Made by a program: the position numbers and the translations under genes
NCBI GenBank assembly: GCA_903884235.1
Contig: CAISEB010000047.1
Coordinates: 1-59,283 of the forward strand
Direction of reading: 5' to 3'
Length of the DNA stretch: 59,283 nt
Source: an uncultured Pseudomonadota bacterium
Lineage (GTDB): Bacteria > Pseudomonadota > Gammaproteobacteria > Steroidobacterales > Steroidobacteraceae
Shown: piece after piece, positions 11,371 through 19,823 of the stretch
Layout of the letters: each line of letters begins with the position of its first letter
Position numbering within the stretch: the stretch's first letter is position 1
The notes under the pieces: generated by a model
What the model was told of the DNA's origin: nothing
The model's input: the letters and a program-made list of their open reading frames with translations, nothing else
Database searches by the model: none

Positions 11371-11405
11371 CGGGGCGGCGACCTCCGGGTTGCCGCCCCG
11401 TTTTC
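11371..11405 (+). terminator. Rho-independent terminator after the TonB-dependent receptor gene
   Basis: A 13-pair stem (11371-11383 with 11388-11400, including one G-U pair) closes a TCCG loop and is followed by TTTTC. It starts 13 bases after the receptor stop codon and separates it from the deacetylase gene, which has its own ribosome-binding site. Confidence 0.85.
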
Positions 11406-11420
11406 ATTTGAGGAGCGACC

Positions 11421-12536
11421 ATGCCGAAGCCGACCGGACTCGTCGCGCACGAGCGCTATTTCTGGCACGACGCAGGCAGCGGCGCCGGGTTCGGCGGCGC
11501 CAACCCGTTCGCCCAGCCCGACCGCCATCCAGAGTCCCCGGATTCGAAGCGACGCCTGCTGGCGCTGCTCGAGGTCAGCGGACTGGCGGAGCGGCTGGCC
11601 CGCATCGCCCCGCGACTCGCCGAGCGCCACGAACTCGAGTACTTCCACACGCCGCGCTACATCGACCTCGTCGAGCGGATGTCCGCGGGCGCCGGCGGCA
11701 CGATCGGCGACAGCGCGACGATAGGCCCCGGCAGCTTCGACATCGCGCGCCTGTCGGCGGGCGGCTGCATCGCCGCGGTCGACGCGGTCGTCACCGGTCG
11801 GGTCGCGAACGCCTATGCCCTGGTCCGCCCGCCAGGCCACCACGCGGAACCCGACCAGGGCCGCGGCTACTGCGTGTTCGGCAATGCCGTGATCGCGATC
11901 CGCCACGCGCAGCGCAGGCTCGGCGTCGGCCGCGTCGCGGTCGTCGACTGGGACGTGCACCACGGCAACGGCACGGAGACGGCCTTCATCGAGGATCCGT
12001 CGGTCCTGACGATCTCGGTCCACCAGGACCGCTGCTATCCGGTCGACGCCGGCGGCCTCGAGGTCACCGGCCGCGGCGCCGGGGCACGCACGAACCTGAA
12101 CATCCCGCTGCCACCGGGCAGCGGGCACGGCGCCTACACCAGCACCTTCGAACGCGCCGTCATCCCGGCGCTCGAGCGATTCCGGCCGGAACTCGTGATC
12201 ATCACCTCGGGACTCGACGCGAGCGCGATGGATCCGCTCGGTCGCATGCTGTGCACGAGCGCCACCTATCGCGACCTGACGCGCCAGGTGATGGCGGCCG
12301 CGTCCGTCTCGGCGGGCGGTCGCATCGTCGCCACCCACGAGGGTGGCTACTCGAATGCCTACGTGCCGTTCTGCGGCCTCGCGGTCATCGAGACGCTGTC
12401 AGGGATCGACAGCGGTGCCGGCGACCCGTACCTCGAGGAACTGATGCAGATGGCCGGCCAGGCGCTCGAGCCCCACCAGTCCGCCGTGATCGACGCGGTA
12501 GCGAGGCTGGCCACCGCCGTTCCCCTCGGCGCCTGA
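11421..12536 (+). CDS. Class II histone deacetylase-like / acetylpolyamine amidohydrolase-type deacetylase
   Basis: A 371-residue cytoplasmic zinc deacetylase of the arginase/HDAC fold. RPPGHHA (H140-H141) supplies the catalytic His pair, VVDWDVHHGNGT (D178, H180) two zinc ligands, and SGLDASAMDP (about 263-272) the third. Bacterial members remove acyl groups from small molecules such as acetylated polyamines, or from protein lysines; sequence alone does not decide which. AGGAG stands just upstream of the ATG. It is convergent with an APC permease, so a role in releasing an amine that the permease handles is plausible but inferred. Confidence 0.9.
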   Translation: MPKPTGLVAHERYFWHDAGSGAGFGGANPFAQPDRHPESPDSKRRLLALLEVSGLAERLARIAPRLAERHELEYFHTPRYIDLVERMSAGAGGTIGDSATIGPGSFDIARLSAGGCIAAVDAVVTGRVANAYALVRPPGHHAEPDQGRGYCVFGNAVIAIRHAQRRLGVGRVAVVDWDVHHGNGTETAFIEDPSVLTISVHQDRCYPVDAGGLEVTGRGAGARTNLNIPLPPGSGHGAYTSTFERAVIPALERFRPELVIITSGLDASAMDPLGRMLCTSATYRDLTRQVMAAASVSAGGRIVATHEGGYSNAYVPFCGLAVIETLSGIDSGAGDPYLEELMQMAGQALEPHQSAVIDAVARLATAVPLGA

Positions 12537-12554
12537 GCACCGGTCGCGGGCAGC

Positions 12555-13907
12555 CTAGAGCGAGGCGCTCAGCTCGTCGCGGTGCTTCACGTGGAGGATC
12601 GCGCCGTAGACGATGCCGACCCCCAGCCAGCACAGGCCGAGGGTCGTCGCCATGCCGGTCATGCCGTAGAACACGCCGAGCACCACGATGATCCCGAGGA
12701 CCGGGCTCGCCCAGTGGGCGAACCACTGGCGGGACTGCAGCCGCACGCCGAAATGCCGGATCACCGACACGTGCAGCAGCAGGAAGCCCGACAGGGCGCC
12801 GAAATTCACGATCGTCGCGAGCTCATCGAGCATGTTGCGCATTGCGATCGCGACCGCGAGCGAGATCACGGCGGTGACGATCATGCCCACGTAGGGCGTG
12901 TGGTAGCGCGGATGGATGCGCGCCAGTGCCTGCGGCAGCTGCCGGTCGCGGCCCATCGCGTAGAGGATGCGCGCGACACCGACCTGCATCGGTAGCGCGT
13001 TCGACAGCCCGATGAGCGTCGCGTAGCCCCATGCAAGAACGACGGCAGCCCACGGGCCGATCGAGGCGGCGGCGAGCTCGTACGCGGCCGCAGACGGGTC
13101 GTGGATCGCGAGCCCCGCCATCAGGTTGCCGAGAATCCAGCTCACCAGCACGAAGAAGGCCGCCGAGATCACCAGCACCGCGATGATCGCCCGGCCGACG
13201 ACCCGCCGATCGCCGCCCTCCACCTCCTCGGACAGCGTCGAGATCGCGTCGAACCCGAGGAACGAGTTGATGCAGATCGAGGTCGCCGCGAGGACCGCGG
13301 CGACCCGGAACCGACTCGATTCGTAGAACGGCTGCATCGTGAGGTGCCCGCTGCCCTTGCCGTGCAGCAGCGCCCAGGTCCCGAGCGCCAGCAAGCCGAG
13401 CAGCAGCAGCACCTGGAACCCGACGGCAACGAAGTTCACGCGGGTCGTCACGGTGACGCCGAACCAGTTGACGCCGAGCGTGAACGCCACCATGAGCACG
13501 ATCCAGACGGAGCGATCGACCCCCGGCACCAGCGTGCTCAACGCCACCGCGATCAGCACGTAGACGAGCGCGGGGATCAGCAGGTAGTCGAGCAGGATCA
13601 TCCAGCCCGCGATGAACCCCGGGAACGTCCCGAGCGCGTGGCGCGCGAAGCCGTACACGGATCCCGCGGTCGGCAGCGACTCGCTCATGATCGCGTAGCT
13701 CTTCGCGGTGAAGTACATGCAGATGCCGCCGAGCACGTAGGCCAGCGCGATGAGCCCGTTGGACTTGTCCCAGACGAATCCCAGCGTCGACAGGGGTGCA
13801 ATTGGCGCGATGTAGGCCAGGCCGTAGACGATCAGGTCCCAGAACCGGAGCGTGCGCTTCAGCTCGGGCCGCCCCGTGCCGGTGGCCGCATCAGGGGTCG
13901 CGCTCAT
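12555..13907 (-). CDS. APC-family permease (amino acid/polyamine type)
   Basis: A 450-residue transporter with about 12 transmembrane helices. It starts with LKRTLRFWDLIVYGLAYIAP, the form of TM1 in the PuuP/YeeF-like branch of the APC family, and contains the family segment SLPTAGSVYGFARHALG (TM2-3). Such proteins import putrescine or amino acids. It is convergent with the HDAC-like gene (18 bases between stops), and its start is only 6 bases from the stop of the flavoprotein gene upstream on the same strand, so the two may share a transcript. Confidence 0.88.
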   Translation of the reverse strand: MSATPDAATGTGRPELKRTLRFWDLIVYGLAYIAPIAPLSTLGFVWDKSNGLIALAYVLGGICMYFTAKSYAIMSESLPTAGSVYGFARHALGTFPGFIAGWMILLDYLLIPALVYVLIAVALSTLVPGVDRSVWIVLMVAFTLGVNWFGVTVTTRVNFVAVGFQVLLLLGLLALGTWALLHGKGSGHLTMQPFYESSRFRVAAVLAATSICINSFLGFDAISTLSEEVEGGDRRVVGRAIIAVLVISAAFFVLVSWILGNLMAGLAIHDPSAAAYELAAASIGPWAAVVLAWGYATLIGLSNALPMQVGVARILYAMGRDRQLPQALARIHPRYHTPYVGMIVTAVISLAVAIAMRNMLDELATIVNFGALSGFLLLHVSVIRHFGVRLQSRQWFAHWASPVLGIIVVLGVFYGMTGMATTLGLCWLGVGIVYGAILHVKHRDELSASL

Positions 13908-13914
13908 CGGGGGC

Positions 13915-14646
13915 TCACTTCGTCGTCGGCCGGCGCGCCGCGCGGCGCTTCGCCGTACGGGCGGGCGTCGCGCCCGGCGACGCCATCACGGGGTGGCGCA
14001 GGCCCGCCCGCAGGCCCTTCTCCGGCACCGGCCGGCCGAGTTCCTCATGGACCGGCACGACACCGGCCCACACCGGCCAGGACAGGTCCTTTTTCGGGTC
14101 CCCCGCACCGCCCTCGCGGACCTTCGCCGACGCCTCGTCGAGGGCCATCGACAGCACCAGGGTCGCGCCCAGCTCCTTGCGGGTCATGGGCCGGAGCGTC
14201 GCCCAGCGACCCGGGAAGCGCTGCTCCGTGAAGGCCTCGAGCAGCCGTTCCTTCGCGGCGGCGTCCACCACAACTTCAGGTCGACCAAAGCACAGGACCG
14301 AGCGATAGTTGGCCGTATGGTTGAACGCCGAACGCGCCAGGACCCAGCCGTCGAAGATCGTGACCGTGAGGCAGACCTCGCCGCCGGCCGCGTTCGTACG
14401 CAGCATCCGGCTGGCGACGCTGCCATGCCAGTAGACCCGGTCGCCGACGCGCCAGTGGAACGTCGGCGTCGCGACCGGGCGCCCTTCCACGACGTGGGCG
14501 ACGGTACACAGCGTGCCGGCGTCGAGGATGGCATCGATCGCCGCGCGGTCGTAGACGCCGCGATCCGCGAGGCGCCGGACACGGGTGAAGTTGCTCGGCG
14601 CGCGCGGGGTCGCGCGCCGACCACGCGCAGCTCGGGGTTCCGTCAT
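13915..14646 (-). CDS. Pyridoxamine 5'-phosphate oxidase-like flavin-binding protein
   Basis: A 243-residue protein with the split-barrel fold of the PPOX/Nim-like family: DAGTLCTVAHVVEGRPVATPTFHWR (first half in residues 40-64), then RVYWHGSVASRMLR and VCLTVTIFDGWVLARSAFNHTANYRSV. The family binds FMN or F420-type flavins and is often annotated as flavin-nucleotide-binding or 5-nitroimidazole resistance-like; the reaction is unknown. The C-terminus is a basic tail (residues 220-243) rich in Arg and Ala. I chose the ATG at 14646, which is divergent from the pseudouridine synthase; longer versions run antisense into that gene. Confidence 0.82.
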   Translation of the reverse strand: MTEPRAARGRRATPRAPSNFTRVRRLADRGVYDRAAIDAILDAGTLCTVAHVVEGRPVATPTFHWRVGDRVYWHGSVASRMLRTNAAGGEVCLTVTIFDGWVLARSAFNHTANYRSVLCFGRPEVVVDAAAKERLLEAFTEQRFPGRWATLRPMTRKELGATLVLSMALDEASAKVREGGAGDPKKDLSWPVWAGVVPVHEELGRPVPEKGLRAGLRHPVMASPGATPARTAKRRAARRPTTK

Positions 14647-14700
14647 GACGATAGGCCTCCGGGGCCGGACTCGGGTGCCCGAGTATGCCCGGATCCCGGC

Positions 14701-15426
14701 CTCGACGTCCTCTACGCCGACGAGGACATCGTCGCGATCAACAAGCCGGCGGGGCTGCTCGTGCATCGGACGAAGCTCGATTTCGGTGTGCGCACCTGCG
14801 CGATGCAACGGTTGCGGGACCAGCTCGGGGTCCGCGTCTACCCCGCACATCGACTGGACCGAGCGACCTCCGGGGTGCTGCTGTTCGCGCTGGATCCCGT
14901 CGCCCACGAGCGCCTGTCGACCGCGTTCGAATACGGCGGCATCGCCAAGCGATACCTCGCCATCGTCCGTGGCTGGCCCCCGGACGTGCTGACGATCGAC
15001 CATCCGTTGCGCCGCCTGTCGGACGACGGCGAGGTACTCGAGGCCGAGACCGCCCAGCAGGCCATCACCTCGCTGCGCACGCTCGCGCGGACCGAGCTGC
15101 CGGTTCCTATCGACCGCTACCCGGCCGCTCGGTACGCGCTCGTCGAGCTGCGTCCCACCACCGGTCGCCGCCACCAGTTGCGCCGCCACCTGAAGCACGC
15201 CAACCACCCGATCATCGGCGACACCACGTACGGCAAGGGCGCGCACAACCGGCTGTTTCGCGAGCGCTTCGGCTGCAAGCGGCTGTTGCTGCACGCCTCG
15301 CGCCTCGAGTTGACGCAGCCGACGAGCGGACAGCCGCTGGCGATCGACGCCGCGCCGCCACCTGACTTCGCCGCGGTCGTCGCGGCACTTCGCTGCAACG
15401 ACGGACCCCAGGAAGCACTCCCATGA
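14701..15426 (+). CDS. truC: RluA-family RNA pseudouridine synthase, TruC-like (start not resolved)
   Basis: About 241 residues from LDVLYADEDIV, matching the short TruC-like members that modify U65 of tRNA. The catalytic motif HRLDRATSGVLLFAL is intact, as are INKPAGLLVHR near the N-terminus and TTGRRHQLRRHLKHANHPIIGDT later. In this frame there is no ATG, GTG or TTG between GTG 14494 (inside the antisense flavoprotein gene) and GTG 14761 (inside the INKPAG region). ATG or GTG codons at 14645, 14675 and 14685 are out of frame. A one-base indel near the start or a non-standard start is likely. The stop overlaps the next ATG (ATGA). Confidence 0.8.
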   Translation, partial: LDVLYADEDIVAINKPAGLLVHRTKLDFGVRTCAMQRLRDQLGVRVYPAHRLDRATSGVLLFALDPVAHERLSTAFEYGGIAKRYLAIVRGWPPDVLTIDHPLRRLSDDGEVLEAETAQQAITSLRTLARTELPVPIDRYPAARYALVELRPTTGRRHQLRRHLKHANHPIIGDTTYGKGAHNRLFRERFGCKRLLLHASRLELTQPTSGQPLAIDAAPPPDFAAVVAALRCNDGPQEALP

Positions 15427-16337
15427 CCGAACCCTGGCTCGCGGTCATGAACCCCGTCGCTGGCCGCGGTAGGGCCGCGCGCGCCTGGCCGGCGCTCGCC
15501 GCCGCATTGGAATCGCTCGGTGTTGCGGTGGACCTGGTGACGACCCGGGCACCCGGCGAGGCGACGCGCCTCGTTGCCGAAGGCGTCGCGAACGGTCGCC
15601 GCCGCGTGCTCGCGGTCGGGGGCGATGGCACGCTCCACGAAGTGCTGAACGGCATGGTCGGCGCGCCGGGGCGCATGACGCTCGCGGTCGCCCCGTTCGG
15701 CACGGGCAACGACTGGGCCCGCGGCCACGGCATCCCGCGCGACGCGGGCGCCATCGCCGCGATGCTGTCCGCAGGGCGCACGATCGGTCACGACGTCGGC
15801 GAGATCGACTACCGGGTGGAGTCCCGCCGCGAGCGCCGCTACTTCATCAACCTGGCCGGCGTCGGCTACGACGCGTACGTGCTCGAGAACATGCCGACCC
15901 GAGGTCCGCGGTCCCTCGCCTACCTCGCTGGCGTCGTCGGGGGCCTGCTGAAGTACCGCCCTGCGCTGACCACGGTCGATGCCGGAGGGGTGCGCCGCAC
16001 CGGGCGCTACTTCGCCGCGTTCGCCGCGATCGGCCGCTACGCCGGCGGCGGGATGCAGTTCGCGCCCTGCGCGAAGCACGACGACGGGCTCGTCGACCTC
16101 GTGACGATCGACCATCTCGGGATCTTCGCGACGATCGCGCGCCTGCCGAAGATCTACAGCGGCCGACTGCTCGGCGACCCCGCGGTGTACTGGTGCGCCA
16201 CGGAATCGATCGTCATCGCCACGGACCCACCCGTTCGCGTCGAGGCGGACGGCCAGCTCCTCGGGACGACACCGGTTCGCATTCGCACCCTGCGACGCGC
16301 GATCGATGTCGTGGTCCCCGACATCGCCCGCCCGTAG
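15423..16337 (+). CDS. YegS/BmrU-type diacylglycerol/lipid kinase
   Basis: A 304-residue lipid kinase of the DAG-kinase catalytic family. It has NPVAGRGRA near the start, the nucleotide-binding GGDGTLHEV (G66-G67-D68-G69-T70) and GTGNDWARG. These enzymes phosphorylate diacylglycerol or related lipids at the inner membrane. The ATG overlaps the stop of the pseudouridine synthase gene by 4 bases, so translation is coupled. The patatin gene follows 54 bases later on the same strand, which puts two lipid-acting genes side by side. Confidence 0.9.
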   Translation: MTEPWLAVMNPVAGRGRAARAWPALAAALESLGVAVDLVTTRAPGEATRLVAEGVANGRRRVLAVGGDGTLHEVLNGMVGAPGRMTLAVAPFGTGNDWARGHGIPRDAGAIAAMLSAGRTIGHDVGEIDYRVESRRERRYFINLAGVGYDAYVLENMPTRGPRSLAYLAGVVGGLLKYRPALTTVDAGGVRRTGRYFAAFAAIGRYAGGGMQFAPCAKHDDGLVDLVTIDHLGIFATIARLPKIYSGRLLGDPAVYWCATESIVIATDPPVRVEADGQLLGTTPVRIRTLRRAIDVVVPDIARP

Positions 16338-16391
16338 CGATGGGGCGGGCTGCGTGTTAGCGTCCGAGCGCGACTGAAACGGACCGCGCGC

Positions 16392-18614
16392 ATGCCCCTT
16401 CTCCTTTGCCCCAGGCAGGCCACCCTGCCCCGCCCCGCATCGCGGCACCTCACCGCGCGGCTCCTTGCCGGCCTCGCCCTGCTCTGGCTGGCGGGCATGC
16501 CGGCGGCGGCCGATTCGCCGCGGCCGCGCACCTGCCTCGTGCTCTCCGGCGGCGGCGCGCGCGGCATCACGCACATCGGCGTGCTCAGGGTCCTCGAGGA
16601 ATTGCGCATTCCGGTCGACTGCATCGTCGGCACCAGCGCCGGCGCGATCATCGGCGGCGTCTACGCCTCGGGCGCATCGCCCGACGAGATCGAGCATGCG
16701 ATCCGCGGCGCCGACTGGGACCTGCTGCTCTCGGACCGGCCGAGCCGCGCCGAGCGCTCGGTGCATGCACGCGAACTCGACCGCGATCACCTCGGTGGCC
16801 CGGAGGTCGGCCAGCAGCGCGGCAGCGTGCTGCTGCCGCGTGCGGTGGTGTCGGGGCAGGCCCTGCAGGCGTTCCTGCACGAGCTTGTCTCGCCGACCGG
16901 CCGCGGGTCGTTCGATGCCCTGCCGATCCCCTACCGTGCGCTCGCGACGGACTTCGAGACGGGACAGCTGGTCGTGCTGTCGGACGGGGACCTGGCGGCC
17001 GCGATCCGCGCGAGCATGTCCGTCCCCGGCGCGTTCGCGCCGGTCGAGCGCGACGGTCGGATCCTGGTCGACGGCGGCCTGGTGCGCAACATCGGCGTGG
17101 ACATCGCGCGCGAGCTCGGCGCCGAACGGCTGATCGTCGTCAACGTCGGCACGCCGCTCTACCATCGCAAGGAGATCGACTCGATCCTCTCGGCGGCCGA
17201 GCAGATGGTCAACATCCTGGCCGAGCAGAACGTCGGGGCTTCGCTCGCGCAGCTGCGCCCGGGGGACGTGCTCATCGAGCCACAGCTGGGCAACTTCAGC
17301 GCCACGGACTTCGCCCACGGCGCGGAACACATCCTCGAAGGCGAACTCGCGACGCGCGCCCGTACCACCGCGCTGGCGAGGTTCGCGGTCAGCCCACCGG
17401 ACTACGAGGCCTGGCGGCAGCACCACCGCGTCGCCCGGACGGCGCCGCGCTACGAGCGCGTCGTGGTCGACACGTCGGGACTGAACCACGTCCCCGCGGC
17501 GGCAGTGGAACGCCTCGTTGGCCCGCCTCCACTCGACGCCGACGCCATCATTCGTCGCCTGCTCGCGACCGACGACTTCGAGACCATCAGTGCCCACCTC
17601 GAGCCCACCGAGGCCGGTGACGCCTTGCTGCTCCGCCCCATCGAGAAGCCGTGGGGACCGACCTACCTGCACGGCGGTGTCGTGCTGGCATCGGACCTGT
17701 CCGGCAGCAGTGACTTCACGCTGCTGCTCGACCAGCGCATGACCTGGCTGAACCAATCTGGACTCGAGTGGCGAAACAGGGGCTCCCTCGGACACCGCAA
17801 TTCGCTCGTCTCCGAGCTGCGCGAACCGCTCGACGGGCTGCGACAGTTCTACGTTGCTCCGCGCGTGCTCATCGACGAACGCGTGCGCAGCCTCTACACG
17901 GACGGCACGGCGATCGCGAGCTATCGCCTGCGCGACCTGCGTGGCGGGCTCGCCCTCGGGGCATTCGTCGGCGACGCGGGAGAACTCCGAATCGGCCTCG
18001 AGACCGGTCGCAGCGATGCGTCCCGGGTGATCGGCTCGCCCCTGCTGCCGGATCTTCACGAGCACGTCACGGCCTGGCGCGGCTCGCTGACCATCGATCG
18101 CCTGGACAACCTCGACTTCCCGCGCAGCGGGTTCCTGCTCGCGGCCGACGCCCAGATCGCGCGGCGCCTGCTCGGCGGCGACCAGCGCTATGACCGCACG
18201 ACGATCGAGGTGCAGCGGGCCTTTGGCGGCGCGCGCTGGAGCCTGCTCCTGGCGGGACGCGTGCAGACCGCATTCGGCAGCACGTTGCCGCCGAACGAGG
18301 CGTTTTCGCTCGGTGGTTTCCAGAACCTGTCGGGCTATCGCGAAGACCAACTGCTCGCGAACCGCGTGGAGTTCGTGAGGATGGTCTATCGCCACAAGCT
18401 GGCGAGCTTCTCGGCGCTCGTGCCTGCGCTCTACGGCGGGTTCTCCGTGGAGGGGGCGGACGTCTCCCGCCCGCTCGACACGAGCCGCGCCAACCGTGTG
18501 TTCGGAGGCTCCATTTTCGTCGCCGCCGACTCCGCGCTCGGACCGATCTACTTCGGAACCGGCATCGCGGAGGGCGGCTACGTCTCCGTCTACTTCTACG
18601 TCGGCCGCCCCTGA
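16392..18614 (+). CDS. Patatin-like phospholipase with outer-membrane barrel (PlpD-type, type Vd)
   Basis: A 740-residue protein. After a signal peptide (about 1-40) comes a patatin domain: oxyanion motif GGGARG (53-58), nucleophile GTSAG (S82) and DGG (D227), which together give the Ser-Asp dyad. From about residue 330 there is a POTRA-like stretch and then a 16-strand BamA/Omp85-type barrel ending in aromatic-hydrophobic strands. This is the layout of Pseudomonas PlpD, a type Vd autotransporter that displays or secretes a phospholipase A1. The barrel motif LGGFQNLSGY (about 639) supports it. Confidence 0.9.
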   Translation: MPLLLCPRQATLPRPASRHLTARLLAGLALLWLAGMPAAADSPRPRTCLVLSGGGARGITHIGVLRVLEELRIPVDCIVGTSAGAIIGGVYASGASPDEIEHAIRGADWDLLLSDRPSRAERSVHARELDRDHLGGPEVGQQRGSVLLPRAVVSGQALQAFLHELVSPTGRGSFDALPIPYRALATDFETGQLVVLSDGDLAAAIRASMSVPGAFAPVERDGRILVDGGLVRNIGVDIARELGAERLIVVNVGTPLYHRKEIDSILSAAEQMVNILAEQNVGASLAQLRPGDVLIEPQLGNFSATDFAHGAEHILEGELATRARTTALARFAVSPPDYEAWRQHHRVARTAPRYERVVVDTSGLNHVPAAAVERLVGPPPLDADAIIRRLLATDDFETISAHLEPTEAGDALLLRPIEKPWGPTYLHGGVVLASDLSGSSDFTLLLDQRMTWLNQSGLEWRNRGSLGHRNSLVSELREPLDGLRQFYVAPRVLIDERVRSLYTDGTAIASYRLRDLRGGLALGAFVGDAGELRIGLETGRSDASRVIGSPLLPDLHEHVTAWRGSLTIDRLDNLDFPRSGFLLAADAQIARRLLGGDQRYDRTTIEVQRAFGGARWSLLLAGRVQTAFGSTLPPNEAFSLGGFQNLSGYREDQLLANRVEFVRMVYRHKLASFSALVPALYGGFSVEGADVSRPLDTSRANRVFGGSIFVAADSALGPIYFGTGIAEGGYVSVYFYVGRP

Positions 18615-18636
18615 CGGCGGGCGCGCCGCGTACCGC

Positions 18637-19776
18637 CTAGTGGCGCGCCGGGACCGACGGACGCACCGGGGGCGCGGACATCAGCTCCACGAACTGGTGG
18701 GTGAACCGCGGCAGGTCCACATCGAGCTGGGCATGGACCTGGCGCACGGCGATCTCGGGCCGCACCTCATCGGTCCAGGTCAGCGTATTGCCGTAGGACG
18801 GGCCGTGGCTGATGTCGACGTCCATGTAGATCACCCGTTCCTTCGTGATGATCGCCGGATCGAGCCAGGCACACGCGGCCAGCTCATCCCACAGGTAGTA
18901 GCGCTCCGCGGAGTACTCGGCGATGTAGCGCGCTGCTGGATTGGTGGACCTGGAGATCGCGGCGACCATTTCGCCGGTGTACATCGCCTTGATCGAGACG
19001 TCGACCGTCGTCAGGTCCACGCGCGGCCAGTGCGCCCGCAGCACGATGTGCGCGGCCTCCGGATCGAACCAGAAGTTGAATTCGTGGCGCGGGCTCGAGG
19101 AGAACTCGGGATCGTCGGTATGCGGATTGAGGCTCCCGCCCATGATCACGATGCCGCTGGTGAGTTCGGCGAAGCGCGGATCGATCGACACCGCAAGCGC
19201 GATGTCCGTGAGCGGCCCGGCGGCGTAGATCGTCACCTCATGTGGATGGGCGTGGACCTGCCGGATCATGAAGTGGACGGCGTCCTCGGCGATCGGCTGG
19301 AGTTGCGGCTCCCCCTCGGGCAGCGGCGGCGTATCCCACGGACCCGGCATCACCGCGGGTCTCGGCGGTTCGACGAGGCCCGCCGGCGTCGTCTTGATCG
19401 AGGCCGGCTTCTGGCCCCAGGCGCCAAGCCAGCCGACCTGGCCAATGAGCGCCGTGCCGATGCGAGTCTCCTCCTGGGTGCGCACCAACGGAAAGACGGC
19501 GCCGAGGGCCACGGGCACGTCGCCACGCCCGATGCGCTCGAGCATCCGCAGGGTATGGCGCGCCTCGTCATCGCGCCAGCCGTTGCCGGTGACGATCGAG
19601 ATGCCGAGCACCTCAACGTCGGGCGCCTGGAGCAGCGCCATCATCGACATCATGTTCGAGCCCCCGGGCCCCGATCCGTCCTGGTCGATGAGCACCCGGC
19701 GTGATGCCGCCGCGGCCGGCAGCGAGGCCGCGACGGCCAGCGCGGTCACCAGAACTGTGCTCAGCATCCTTCTCAT
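18637..19776 (-). CDS. Exported nucleoside hydrolase (IUNH family), divergent metal motif
   Basis: A 379-residue enzyme of the inosine-uridine nucleoside N-ribohydrolase family, with a signal peptide (MRRMLSTVLVTALAVAASLPAAAA), hence periplasmic. Family features are VEVLGISIVTGNGWRDDEARHTLRMLE, YAAGPLTDIALAV, IVIMGGSLN and the FNFWFDPEAAHIVL segment. The usual N-terminal calcium motif DxDxGxDD is replaced by DQDGSGPGGSN, so either a variant site or altered substrate range is likely. The gene lies 47 bases after the ABC ATPase gene and is the last of that operon, which ties ribose release to ribose uptake. It is convergent with the patatin gene. Confidence 0.87.
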   Translation of the reverse strand: MRRMLSTVLVTALAVAASLPAAAASRRVLIDQDGSGPGGSNMMSMMALLQAPDVEVLGISIVTGNGWRDDEARHTLRMLERIGRGDVPVALGAVFPLVRTQEETRIGTALIGQVGWLGAWGQKPASIKTTPAGLVEPPRPAVMPGPWDTPPLPEGEPQLQPIAEDAVHFMIRQVHAHPHEVTIYAAGPLTDIALAVSIDPRFAELTSGIVIMGGSLNPHTDDPEFSSSPRHEFNFWFDPEAAHIVLRAHWPRVDLTTVDVSIKAMYTGEMVAAISRSTNPAARYIAEYSAERYYLWDELAACAWLDPAIITKERVIYMDVDISHGPSYGNTLTWTDEVRPEIAVRQVHAQLDVDLPRFTHQFVELMSAPPVRPSVPARH

Positions 19777-19823
19777 GGTCGATCCCCTGGTTATCGGCGC
19801 CGCCCAACGGCACGCCGTGGATT

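Noticed and set aside
14494-14700. GTG at 14494 as the start of the TruC-like gene
   Set aside because: It would add about 69 residues lacking family likeness and lies fully inside the antisense flavoprotein gene; a lost start or frameshift is more likely.
15117-18395. 1092-codon open frame on the minus strand
   Set aside because: It is antisense to the lipid kinase and patatin genes, both of which have complete catalytic motifs; the frame shows no recognisable motif or signal.
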